DNA from: Mycobacteriales bacterium
GTDB taxonomy: Bacteria > Actinomycetota > Actinomycetes > Mycobacteriales > QHCD01
NCBI GenBank assembly: GCA_036497565.1
Contig: DASXJE010000147.1
Coordinates: 1 to 64,000, forward strand
Direction of reading: 5' to 3'
Length of the DNA stretch: 64,000 nt
Shown here: in pieces, positions 26,692 through 34,698 of the stretch
Position numbering within the stretch: the stretch's first letter is position 1
How the letters are laid out: each line of letters begins with the position of its first letter
Notes under the pieces: generated by a model
The model's database searches: none
What the model was told of the DNA's origin: nothing
Seen by the model: only the letters and a program-made list of their open reading frames with translations
Program-made: the position numbers and the translations under genes

Positions 26692-26789
26692 GGGATCGAC
26701 CGTACCGGGACCGAACGTCGCGATTCGCCGCATCCGCCCGGCGGGCCACCTACGATCCAGATCACGGACGACTGCGGAACGGACCGGCT

Positions 26790-27422
26790 GTGACGCACCG
26801 ATGGAAGCTCCTCGCCGCTGCAGCACTCGTGACCGCGGCCGCCACCGGCTGCGGCACGGCGGTCGCCGGGGCCGGGACGTTCGTCGCCGGCCCGAGCCCG
26901 TCGAGCGGGCCGAGCGGCGGCGGGATCGACACCTCGCACCCGTCGGCGAGCGCCGCGCCGTCCGTGTCACCCTCCGCCTCGCCGTCCTCGGTACCGGCCG
27001 CGTCGCCCTCCGCCGGGTCGACGCCGACACCCTCAGCCGGCGCGTCGGGCGACCTGCCGAACGGCGCGATCTGCACGATGGTGAGCCCCGCCGATCTCCG
27101 GCAGATCTTCGGGACCACCCCGCAGGCCAAGCGGTCCACCTTCGGCGCCGGCTGCACCTTCTCCGGCGCCGGGGTGTTCGTAATCGTCGACGAGTTCAGC
27201 ACCTTCACGGTCGCCGAGCAGAAGTCGGAGAACAACGGGCGCGACACGACCGTGTCCGGGCATCCGGCCGCGGTCCTCGACGGCGGCGACATCGTCGTCG
27301 CCGAAGGCAGAAGCGCCACCGGTGAGGGCGTGCTCAAGGCCTACACCGACACCGATGCGACCTCGCAGCGGATCGGTCGAGCCCTGCTGGAGAAGGTGCT
27401 CCCGCACTTCGCGACGAACTAG
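26790..27422 (+). CDS. Secreted lipoprotein, DUF3558-like
   Basis: 210 aa. Signal peptide with lipobox ending ATGC, then a 65-residue Ser/Pro/Ala/Thr-rich linker, likely spanning the cell wall. The C-terminal domain of about 120 residues (ICTMVSPADLRQIFGTT, GAGCTFSGAGVFVIVDE, DTDATSQRIGRALLEKVL) resembles DUF3558 with its two cysteines. Substrate unknown. A TACGAT hexamer (26751-26756) could be the -10. It ends 10 bases from the convergent rhodanese gene. Confidence 0.75.
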   Translation: MTHRWKLLAAAALVTAAATGCGTAVAGAGTFVAGPSPSSGPSGGGIDTSHPSASAAPSVSPSASPSSVPAASPSAGSTPTPSAGASGDLPNGAICTMVSPADLRQIFGTTPQAKRSTFGAGCTFSGAGVFVIVDEFSTFTVAEQKSENNGRDTTVSGHPAAVLDGGDIVVAEGRSATGEGVLKAYTDTDATSQRIGRALLEKVLPHFATN

Positions 27423-27432
27423 CGCGGGACGC

Positions 27433-28266
27433 TCAGGGCTGGTCGCCGGTGGCGACGGGTCGGTCCGGGTCGCGCACCCATTCACTCCACGACCCCACAT
27501 AGAGCGCGGCCGGCACGCCTGCGAGTCGCAGCGCCAGTACCTCGTGGGCGGCGGTGACCCCCGACCCGCAGTAGGCGCCGGTCGAGACGCCGTCGGACGC
27601 CCCGAGTACGCCGAACCGTTCGTGCAACTGCTCCGGCGGGAGGAACCGTCCGGTCGCGTCGACGTTTCCGGTGGTCGGTGCGTTGCGGGCACCGGGCACG
27701 TGTCCGGCCACCGGGTCGACCGGCTCCTGCTCGCCGCGGTAGCGCTGCGGGCTGCGGGCGTCGAGCAGCAGCCCGGTCCGTGCGACGTCCGCGGCCCCGG
27801 CCGCATCCAGGGTCGGCATGTCCCCGGGTCGGACCGAGACGTCGCCGGCCGGCGGCGTGGGCACCTCGTCCACCACTGGTCGACCGGATCGCAGCCAGGC
27901 CCCGAGGCCGCCGTCGAGCACCCGGACCGGCTGGTGGCCGGCCCAGCGCAGCACCCACCAGGCCCGGGCGGCGCTGGTCGAGTCGGCGGCGTCGTAGACC
28001 ACCACCGGCGTGCCGGCCGAGATGCCCCAGCGGCGCATGGCGTCCTGCAGCGGCCCGGGGTCGGGCAGCGGATGGCGGCCGCGGGCCCCTGGCCGGCCGG
28101 CAAGGTCCCGGTCGAGGTCGACGAACACCGCGCCGGGCAGGTGGCCCTCGGCGTACTGCTGTACGCCGGGCGGACCGGTCAGGCTCCAGCGCACGTCGAG
28201 CAGGACCGGGGGGTGCGGCGTGGCCAGGGCCGCCGCGAGCTCGTCCGGATCGATGAGGTCGTCCAC
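27433..28266 (-). CDS. Two-domain sulfurtransferase (rhodanese family)
   Basis: 277 aa thiosulfate/3-mercaptopyruvate sulfurtransferase-like enzyme. Inactive N-terminal rhodanese domain (VLLDVRWSLTGPPG, VVVYDAADSTSAARAWW) and active C-terminal domain with the catalytic cysteine loop YCGSGVTAAHEVLAL. Linker GLLLDARSPQRYRGE is typical. Active loop CGSGVT points to the mercaptopyruvate type (SseA group). GTG at 28266 is divergent from ideR, 53 bases away. Confidence 0.9.
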   Translation of the reverse strand: MDDLIDPDELAAALATPHPPVLLDVRWSLTGPPGVQQYAEGHLPGAVFVDLDRDLAGRPGARGRHPLPDPGPLQDAMRRWGISAGTPVVVYDAADSTSAARAWWVLRWAGHQPVRVLDGGLGAWLRSGRPVVDEVPTPPAGDVSVRPGDMPTLDAAGAADVARTGLLLDARSPQRYRGEQEPVDPVAGHVPGARNAPTTGNVDATGRFLPPEQLHERFGVLGASDGVSTGAYCGSGVTAAHEVLALRLAGVPAALYVGSWSEWVRDPDRPVATGDQP

Positions 28267-28306
28267 GGCCGACAGTCTGCCGCACGCGGCGGGTCGCGCC
28301 GCGCCG

Positions 28307-28312
28307 TACCAT
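28307..28312 (+). promoter_or_regulatory. -10 element of a probably leaderless ideR transcript
   Basis: TACCAT fits TAnnnT and ends 7 bases before the ideR GTG, so transcription would start at or next to the start codon. There is no clear -35 and no Shine-Dalgarno site. Leaderless genes are common in actinobacteria. Confidence 0.45.
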
Positions 28313-28319
28313 CGCAAGG

Positions 28320-29009
28320 GTGAGCGACCTCATCGACACCACGGAGATGTACCTCCGGACGGTGTATGAACTCGAAGAAGAGGGGGTCGTGCCGCTGCGC
28401 GCCCGCATCGCCGAGCGGCTCAAGCAGAGCGGTCCGACCGTCAGCCAGACCGTGGCCCGGATGGAGCGCGACGGCCTCGTCGCGGTCGAGGGCGACCGGC
28501 ACCTCGTCCTGTCCCCCACCGGCCACAGCCTCGCCGTCGCGGTGATGCGCAAACACCGGCTCGCCGAACTGCTGCTCATCCGGATCATCGGCATGGACTG
28601 GGAGGACGTCCACACCGAAGCCTGCCGGTGGGAGCACGTCATGTCCGAGCAGGTCGAGCGCAAGATCTACTCGCTGCTCGACAACCCGACCGAGTGCCCG
28701 CACGGCAACCCGATCCCGGGTCTGGCCGACCTGGGCGGCATCGACCTGCCGAAGACCGCGAAACACCTCACCACCCTGCGGGCGGCCGCCGTCGAGGGCG
28801 GCGCCTCGGTCGTCGTACGGCGGATCAGCGAGCAGATCCAGCCGGACGCGGCGATCATGCACGCGCTCCGGGAGGCCGGCCTGCAGCCGGATCAGCGGGT
28901 GAAGGTGCACCCGGACACCCGCGGCGGCGTACGGGCCAACGCCGACGGACACCCCGAGGCCACCTTCGACGACGTCGTGGCCACCCACGTGTTCGTCACC
29001 GCCGACTGA
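28320..29009 (+). CDS. ideR: Iron-dependent repressor IdeR/DtxR
   Basis: 229 aa metal-activated repressor of iron uptake genes. The N-terminal winged helix has RIAERLKQSGPTVSQTVARM. Metal ligands known from IdeR/DtxR are present at the same residue numbers: Met10, His79, Glu83, His98, Cys102, Glu105 and His106 (in MRKHRLAELL and VHTEACRWEH). A C-terminal SH3-like domain follows. Near sigB as in Mycobacterium, though here an acetylation operon, a lipoprotein and a rhodanese lie between. No IdeR box was seen next to it. Confidence 0.96.
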   Translation: MSDLIDTTEMYLRTVYELEEEGVVPLRARIAERLKQSGPTVSQTVARMERDGLVAVEGDRHLVLSPTGHSLAVAVMRKHRLAELLLIRIIGMDWEDVHTEACRWEHVMSEQVERKIYSLLDNPTECPHGNPIPGLADLGGIDLPKTAKHLTTLRAAAVEGGASVVVRRISEQIQPDAAIMHALREAGLQPDQRVKVHPDTRGGVRANADGHPEATFDDVVATHVFVTAD

Positions 29010-29102
29010 CCGGCGCGGGGTGGCGCCGGGACTTTTCGGGTGACCGGCAAATCGGTGATCAGTAACGTGTCGCGTAGTGGCGTCACAACCGAGGAGTGGA
29101 AC

Positions 29103-31256
29103 TTGCCTTCGCACCCAGCCGACCCAGCCCCCTCAGGACGCACCACCGCCTCCGCCGGCCCGGAGGCTCCGCCGGCGCCGGCCGTCTCCCCGGTCGACGC
29201 GAAGCGGGATCACCGCGACGCGGCACCCGGGTCGGCATCGGCCGGCCACGCCTTCGCCGATCTCGCCGACTACGTCGCGATCCCCCGCCTCGGCGGTCTC
29301 GCACTGTCGCCGGACGGCACCCGGCTCGTGACCAGCGTGTCGACCCTCTCCGCCGACAAGAAGAAGTACGTCACGGCGCTGTGGGAGATCGACCCGGCGG
29401 GCGCGCGGTCGCCGCGCCGGCTCACCCGCTCGGCGCCCGGCGAATCCCAGCCGGTCTTCCTGTCCGACGGCGGTCTGCTGTTCACCTCGAAGCGCCCCGA
29501 TCCGCAGGTCGACGACCCGGACACCGACCGTCCCGCGCTCTGGCTGCTTCCCGACGGGGCCGGTGAGGCCCGCCAGATCGCCGCGCGCCCGGGCGGGATC
29601 GGCTCCGTCGCGGCGGCCCGCGACGCCGCCGCGATCGTCTTCAGCTCCGACGTCCTGCCGGGTGCCGCGACCAGCGACGAGGACAAGGCGAAGCGCACGG
29701 CCCGCAAGGACGCCGGCGTGTCGGCGATCCTGCACCGCAGCTATCCGGTGCGTTACTGGGACCACGACATCGGCCCCGCGCAGACCCGGGTGTTCGCCGC
29801 CGACGCCGTACAGCAGGCCGACGAACGGCTCGACGACCCGCGCGACCTGACGCCGACCCCCGAGGGCCGGGTGGGCGGCGACATCGTCATCAGCCCAGAC
29901 GGAACACTCGTCGCCTACGGCTGGGACGTCGACGACGAGGCGGGATCGCGCCGGGCGACGATCGTGATCGCCGACCGGGCGACCGGGGATCGCCGTACCG
30001 TCGTCGACGACGCGGGATTCGAATACGGGCAGCCCGCGTTCAGCCCCGACAGCAGCACGCTGGTCTGCGTCCGCGACACGATGCCCACGTGGTCCGACGC
30101 CCCGCGCACCTCGCTCTGGCAGGTCGATCTGGCGACCGGCGACGGCCGCGCTCTCGCGTCGTCGTTCCCCGGCTGGCCGATGCACCCGACGTTCTCGGCG
30201 GACGGTACGGCGGTGTTCTTCCTCGCCGACGAAGCCGGCCACGCTCCGGTCTTCCGCCTCGACCTGACCACCGACGTCGTGACCCGGCTGACGGCCCACG
30301 GGGCGCACAGCGACCTGGTCGTGTCCCGGGACGGCGCGCATCTCTACGCGATGCGCACGAGCTACGCCCAGCCGGCGACACCGGTCCGGCTGGATCCGTC
30401 GACGACGGATCAGGAGGGTGCGACGCTGTCGGGCCCGGGCGACGTCGGCACTCTGCCCGGCACCGTCGTCGAGGTGTCCACGCACGCCGACGACGGCACG
30501 CCGCTGCGGGCCTGGCTGGTGCTTCCGGACGGCGCCTCCGCGACCGCCCCCGCACCGCTGCTGCTGTGGATCCACGGCGGCCCGTTGTCGAGTTGGAACG
30601 CCTGGTCCTGGCGCTGGAACCCCTGGCTGCTCGCCTCCCAGGGCTACGCCGTCCTACTCCCCGACCCGGCCCTGTCCACCGGTTACGGACAGGACTTCAT
30701 CGATCGCGGATGGGGAACCTGGGGCGACCGGCCGTTCACGGACCTGATGTCCATCACCGACGCCACCTGTGCACGGGACGACATCGACGACACGCGCACC
30801 GCGGCCATGGGCGGCTCGTTCGGCGGCTACATGGCCAACTGGGTCGCCACGCACACCGACCGGTTCAAGGCGATCGTGACGCACGCGAGCCTCTGGGACC
30901 TCGAAGGATTTTCCGGCACCACCGACGTCGCGTGGTACTGGCAGCGGGAGTTCGGCGACCCGCTCGCGACCAAGGAGCGCTACGAAGCCAACTCCCCCCA
31001 TCTGTTCGTCCGCGACATCCGCACCCCGATGCTGGTGGTGCACGGCGACAAGGACTACCGGGTTCCGATCGGCGAGGGTCTGAAGCTGTGGTGGGACCTC
31101 GTGCGACACCAGGTCGATTCGTCGTTCCTCTACTTCCCGGACGAGAACCACTGGGTGCTGACGCCCGGGAACGCGAAGGTCTGGTACGACACGGTGCGGG
31201 CATTCCTGGCCCACCACGTCCTCGGCGAGCCGTGGCGTCAGCCCGACATGGTGTGA
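29103..31256 (+). CDS. S9C-family prolyl oligopeptidase/acylaminoacyl peptidase
   Basis: 717 aa serine peptidase. N-terminal seven-bladed beta-propeller (repeats such as LALSPDGTRLVTSVST and VISPDGTLVAYGWDV), then an alpha/beta hydrolase domain from about residue 470: oxyanion HGGPLSSWNAW, nucleophile GGSFGGYMANW, acid HGDKDYRVPIGEG and histidine DENHWVL. No signal peptide, so cytosolic. TTG at 29103 is chosen because GAGGAG lies exactly 6 bases upstream; an upstream GTG at 29040 has no such site. Confidence 0.92.
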   Translation: MPSHPADPAPSGRTTASAGPEAPPAPAVSPVDAKRDHRDAAPGSASAGHAFADLADYVAIPRLGGLALSPDGTRLVTSVSTLSADKKKYVTALWEIDPAGARSPRRLTRSAPGESQPVFLSDGGLLFTSKRPDPQVDDPDTDRPALWLLPDGAGEARQIAARPGGIGSVAAARDAAAIVFSSDVLPGAATSDEDKAKRTARKDAGVSAILHRSYPVRYWDHDIGPAQTRVFAADAVQQADERLDDPRDLTPTPEGRVGGDIVISPDGTLVAYGWDVDDEAGSRRATIVIADRATGDRRTVVDDAGFEYGQPAFSPDSSTLVCVRDTMPTWSDAPRTSLWQVDLATGDGRALASSFPGWPMHPTFSADGTAVFFLADEAGHAPVFRLDLTTDVVTRLTAHGAHSDLVVSRDGAHLYAMRTSYAQPATPVRLDPSTTDQEGATLSGPGDVGTLPGTVVEVSTHADDGTPLRAWLVLPDGASATAPAPLLLWIHGGPLSSWNAWSWRWNPWLLASQGYAVLLPDPALSTGYGQDFIDRGWGTWGDRPFTDLMSITDATCARDDIDDTRTAAMGGSFGGYMANWVATHTDRFKAIVTHASLWDLEGFSGTTDVAWYWQREFGDPLATKERYEANSPHLFVRDIRTPMLVVHGDKDYRVPIGEGLKLWWDLVRHQVDSSFLYFPDENHWVLTPGNAKVWYDTVRAFLAHHVLGEPWRQPDMV

Positions 31257-31286
31257 CGGGAGCAGCCGGACGGTAGACGCGCTGAG

Positions 31287-32333
31287 TCATCGCGGGTCGC
31301 GCCACACGGCGGGGTCGATGCCACAGTCCAATGCCTGCTCCAGCAGGGTCGCGAGCGCGTAGCCACCGTCGCTGCGTAATGCCCGTTCGACGGCGATCCG
31401 GGCCAGGGCGCCGTTGCCGTCCCGCCAGGCGCACCATGCCAGGACCGTGTACGGAGCGACGTCGTAGGGTGCGGTGGCCCGCCGGGCGAGCTGCATCGAC
31501 AGCGACTGCATCGCCGCCGAATCATCTCCCGCCGCGTAACCACAACAGTGGTCCCGGATCCCGATGTCACGAAGCGCTACGAGCAGGCGCGCCGCCCCGT
31601 CGTCGTCGAGTCGCGTCCGGCCGCTCCGCTGCCCGGCGACCGCGGCTGCCACCTCATCGACCACGCCCGCCCGGTAGCGGCGATCGTCATCGCCGCCGCG
31701 GGCGTCGGCGCGGGCCTGCGCGTCGGCGACGAGTGCGGCGACGGCCGCCCGGTCGGCGGCGGCCGCCGGCTCGACCGAGCGCTCCAGACTCCCGCGATCG
31801 GGTGCGGCGACAAGACCGGCGACGGTGGCCGCGGCGACGACCGGAGACGGGCGGTCGGCCGGGGCGATCCGATGACCCTCCGGTGGGCAGCACGATCGGT
31901 CGTCGCAGAGGTAGGACCACCAGCGGTCCCTGGTCACCAGCAGCGCCTCGTCGACCTCGATGCCCCGCATGCGGACCTTCCGCGTGACGCGGTCGGCCAG
32001 GCGGGCGTCGGGCAGCGCCCGACGCGCAGTACCGGCTTTGCCGGCGTCGGTCCCGCTCACCTGGTCGCGGTAGATCAGGACCATCACGCCGCGCGCGCCG
32101 GCTCGGGCCAGGTGGGTCGCGCAGCTGTCGAGGGCCTCCGATCCAGATCGCACGCCGTCGAGGTCGATCCGCAGGGTGAGACCCACCCGGCGCTTGGAGC
32201 CGCGGAGCGACACCAGCACCAGACTCTCGGTCGGCCAGAACCCCACGAGGTAGGGCACGAGGTCCACCAGATCGCGCGGGCAGGTGATGCGGATGACGGG
32301 TTGGTCTGTGGACGGTGCTTCGGCTGGGGTCAT
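31287..32333 (-). CDS. DUF4192 protein
   Basis: 348 aa actinobacterial DUF4192 protein. N-terminal core IRITCPRDLVDLVPYLVGFWPTESLVLVSL is diagnostic. A cysteine-containing stretch (YLCDDRSCCPPEGH) lies mid-protein, and the C-terminus carries TPR-like helices around YTVLAWCAWRDGNGALARIAVERAL. Role unknown. ATG at 32333 is preferred; a GTG three codons upstream is in frame. Confidence 0.85.
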   Translation of the reverse strand: MTPAEAPSTDQPVIRITCPRDLVDLVPYLVGFWPTESLVLVSLRGSKRRVGLTLRIDLDGVRSGSEALDSCATHLARAGARGVMVLIYRDQVSGTDAGKAGTARRALPDARLADRVTRKVRMRGIEVDEALLVTRDRWWSYLCDDRSCCPPEGHRIAPADRPSPVVAAATVAGLVAAPDRGSLERSVEPAAAADRAAVAALVADAQARADARGGDDDRRYRAGVVDEVAAAVAGQRSGRTRLDDDGAARLLVALRDIGIRDHCCGYAAGDDSAAMQSLSMQLARRATAPYDVAPYTVLAWCAWRDGNGALARIAVERALRSDGGYALATLLEQALDCGIDPAVWRDPR

Positions 32334-32526
32334 GGCCAGCACGCTGCTCCGCGCACCCCGACGGGACCAGATCGGCGGCGCATCGGTGGATGCCGTCGCG
32401 GACTGTGGACGGGCGGTTGCCGATGGGCGATGCGTGCGGTCAGGCTGGGGAGTTTGCCTGTAGCGCCGGCGCGCAGAACCCCCACCTCCCCGGCCCGGTG
32501 GCCCGGGCCCGTGCGATGCTGCGCGC

Positions 32527-32868
32527 ATGAGCGATCCCAGGACTGTGCCCGCGATCGGCGTACGCGACCTCCGCCTCAAGGTGCTCCGGCACCTCGAGGA
32601 ACTGGTTCGCGAGGCGCTGGACAACGACCAGCTTGATCTCGGCTCCGCAGCGCGGATCGCCGACGCATTGTTGTCGCTCCTCGACGCCTCCGACGACCTC
32701 GACGCGCGGGGCCGGGTGGCGGTCCGCGGGGCGATCGACTACTTCGTCCTCAACCGGGACGAGCAGCCCGACCTCGACAGCCGGAGCGGGTTCGACGACG
32801 ACGCGCGCATCGTCAACGAGACCTGCGACGCGGTGGGTCTGCCGGAGCTCAAGATCCGGGTCGGCTGA
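32527..32868 (+). CDS. Small acidic hypothetical protein, distantly YkvA-like
   Basis: 113 aa, helical and acidic. The stretch ARIADALLSLLDASDDLD and AIDYFVLNRDEQPDLDS with GFDDDARIVNETCDAVG recalls the YkvA (DUF1232) pattern of a conserved Tyr/Phe, Asp-rich loop and DDA motif, but without its membrane helix. No function is assigned. Its last 20 bases overlap the convergent oxidoreductase gene. Confidence 0.65.
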   Translation: MSDPRTVPAIGVRDLRLKVLRHLEELVREALDNDQLDLGSAARIADALLSLLDASDDLDARGRVAVRGAIDYFVLNRDEQPDLDSRSGFDDDARIVNETCDAVGLPELKIRVG

Positions 32869-33871
32869 CCGGATCGCCGTCCGACGCGGAGCTACGGCGG
32901 ATCGCGTCGAGTGCCGCCGCGTTGCCGAACGCGTCGTCGACGGCGAGATGTCGCGGCGCTTCCTCCCCCCGCAGGACCGCATGGATGTGCTGGATCGCCG
33001 CGGTGAAGGGCGGATCCGCCTCGCCGGACCGCTCGATGACGATCGTGCCGTCCGGCCGGCGCAGCTGGATCGTGTCGGTGATGCCGCCGTGGAACGGGCT
33101 GGTCAGGCGCATTTCACCGGCGGTGCCGAGCACCCGGGCCGTCGTGTCGCGCGCCTTCGTGAAACTGCAGGAGAACAACAACCGCCGCCCACCGGGGAAG
33201 TCGAGCGTGCCCCAGGTCTCGGCGTCCACGCCCGTTTCGGCGAGCACCTGCGACGTCTTGGCGGACTCCGGTTCGGCGCCGAACACGAGCCGCGCCCACC
33301 GAACGGGGTAGCAGCCCACGTCGGCGAGCGCGCCGCCGGACAGGTCGGCGGAGAACCGGATGTCGGCCCGATCGCCGAGGTCGAAATGGAAGGCGGAGTG
33401 GATCTCGCGGATCTCGCCGATCGCGCCGTCGTCGATCAGGCTGCGCACCCGCGCCGTCTGGCTCTGGAAGGGAAAGACAAACGCCTCCCACAGCGGGCGC
33501 TCCGCGGCTGCCGCGGCAGCGAGCACCTGCTCGGTCTGCTCGACGTCGTCGCAGAGCGGTTTTTCGCAGAGCACCGCCTTGCCCGCCTGCAGCGCGGCGA
33601 TGGTCCATCGGGCGTGCAACGCATTCGGGAGCGGAACGTAGACCGCGTCGACGGCCGGATCGTCGATCGCCGCCCGGTAGTCGCCCGCGGTGCGTCGTAC
33701 GCCGTGCCGGCGGGCGAACGCGTCGGTGCGACCCGGGTCGCGGCCGGCGACGACCTCCGCGATCCCGCCACCGGCGGCGTCGAGCCCGGGGACGAAGGAC
33801 CGGGCGGCGATCCTCGCCGCACCGAGAATCGCCCAGCGGACCGGGTCCTGCCGCTCGCCCTCGCCGACCAT
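32849..33871 (-). CDS. Gfo/Idh/MocA-family oxidoreductase
   Basis: 340 aa NAD(P)-dependent sugar or polyol dehydrogenase. Rossmann start VRWAILGAARIAARSFVPGL, active-site lysine in CEKPLC, and C-terminal SFHFDLGDRADIRF-like sheet (SAFHFDLGDRADIRFSADLS begins the family domain). Closest in style to D-xylose or trans-dihydrodiol dehydrogenase-like members (GGALADVGCYPVRWARLVFG). Substrate unknown. ATG at 33871 is preceded by a GGAGGAG site. Not linked to a sugar cluster here. Confidence 0.88.
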   Translation of the reverse strand: MVGEGERQDPVRWAILGAARIAARSFVPGLDAAGGGIAEVVAGRDPGRTDAFARRHGVRRTAGDYRAAIDDPAVDAVYVPLPNALHARWTIAALQAGKAVLCEKPLCDDVEQTEQVLAAAAAAERPLWEAFVFPFQSQTARVRSLIDDGAIGEIREIHSAFHFDLGDRADIRFSADLSGGALADVGCYPVRWARLVFGAEPESAKTSQVLAETGVDAETWGTLDFPGGRRLLFSCSFTKARDTTARVLGTAGEMRLTSPFHGGITDTIQLRRPDGTIVIERSGEADPPFTAAIQHIHAVLRGEEAPRHLAVDDAFGNAAALDAIRRSSASDGDPVSRPGS

Positions 33872-34000
33872 CGACTCCTCCTCGCGTCCGGTGTCGGCAG
33901 TCACGCTATCGGCCGGCGCCACGAATACCCATCGACCTGTCCCACGCCGGTATCGGTGTCATGCTGGCTGCAGGACGCGTCAATGGGGAGGCGGCACGCC

Positions 34001-34516
34001 ATGGCCACACTGAGCCCTGGCCTGACTGCGGTTCCCCAGCCCGCGGTTCCGAGACGGCAGATGGACGCCCTGTCGCGGTTCTACGGCAACGTGACCTGGA
34101 CCGGCACGATCGAGGCGGGCGCGACCGGACCGGGCACACCGGCGATGACGGTGGCCGGACGCGGTGTCCAGCACCACATCCAGGACGGTCTGTGGGTCGT
34201 CGCAGACTACGAGCAGGACCAGTTCCTGTCCGACGGAACCTTCGTCCTGACGTGGAAGGTGCACTGGGTGACGGGCTGGGACGCCCAGGCGGGCGAATAC
34301 CGCGCGGTGCTGACCGACAACAACGCCCAGGCGGCCATCATGCGCGGCCGTATCGACGGAGACGTGCTCACCTACGAGACGTTCGGCGACGGTCCGATGC
34401 GGCTGCGGCTCCGCTGGGACGGGACGGCGGCGCCCGACGTGAAGTTCACCAGCGAGATGTCGCGAGGTGGCGGGCCGTGGTCGCTCGCCGAGACCTACAC
34501 GATGACGCCTGCATAA
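34001..34516 (+). CDS. DUF1579-like protein
   Basis: 171 aa soluble protein, predicted beta-rich. It contains LSRFYGNVTWTGTIEAGATG, HIQDGLWVVADYEQDQFL, and a C-terminal TSEMSRGGGPWSLAETYTM, which match the lipocalin-like DUF1579 pattern (small-molecule-binding barrel; THAP4/nitrobindin-like shape). Ligand unknown. ATG at 34001 has GGGGAGG 9 bases upstream; an earlier ATG at 33983 sits within that site. Confidence 0.7.
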   Translation: MATLSPGLTAVPQPAVPRRQMDALSRFYGNVTWTGTIEAGATGPGTPAMTVAGRGVQHHIQDGLWVVADYEQDQFLSDGTFVLTWKVHWVTGWDAQAGEYRAVLTDNNAQAAIMRGRIDGDVLTYETFGDGPMRLRLRWDGTAAPDVKFTSEMSRGGGPWSLAETYTMTPA

Positions 34517-34552
34517 CCCAAACCACGGCCATCAGACGGCCGACCCCGCCAT

Positions 34553-34605
34553 CATCGTGCGCGCTACTCGCAAACCCGGGCCGACTGTGCGAGTAGGACG
34601 CACGA
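34553..34605 (+). terminator. Long interrupted hairpin after the DUF1579 gene
   Basis: Left arm (34553-34571) and right arm (34587-34605) pair over 8 + 9 bases with a two-base internal mismatch: ATCGTGCG with CGCACGAT and CTACTCGCA with TGCGAGTAG. It lies 37 bases after the DUF1579 stop. Probably the terminator for that gene. Confidence 0.5.
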
Positions 34606-34628
34606 TGTCGCGTGCGACCTCGACGCAG

Positions 34629-34671
34629 CGATGCTGCCCCGGTCCCCTCCAGGAGGACCGGGGCAGCATCG
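34629..34671 (-). terminator. Strong terminator hairpin after nrdJ
   Basis: CGATGCTGCCCCGGTCC (34629-34645) and GGACCGGGGCAGCATCG (34655-34671) form a perfect 17-bp stem with a 9-base loop, 27 bases beyond the nrdJ stop. It is symmetric and may also stop transcripts from the other side. Confidence 0.8.
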
Positions 34672-34698
34672 GCGTACGGGCGGTGTGCTGAGGTCCGC

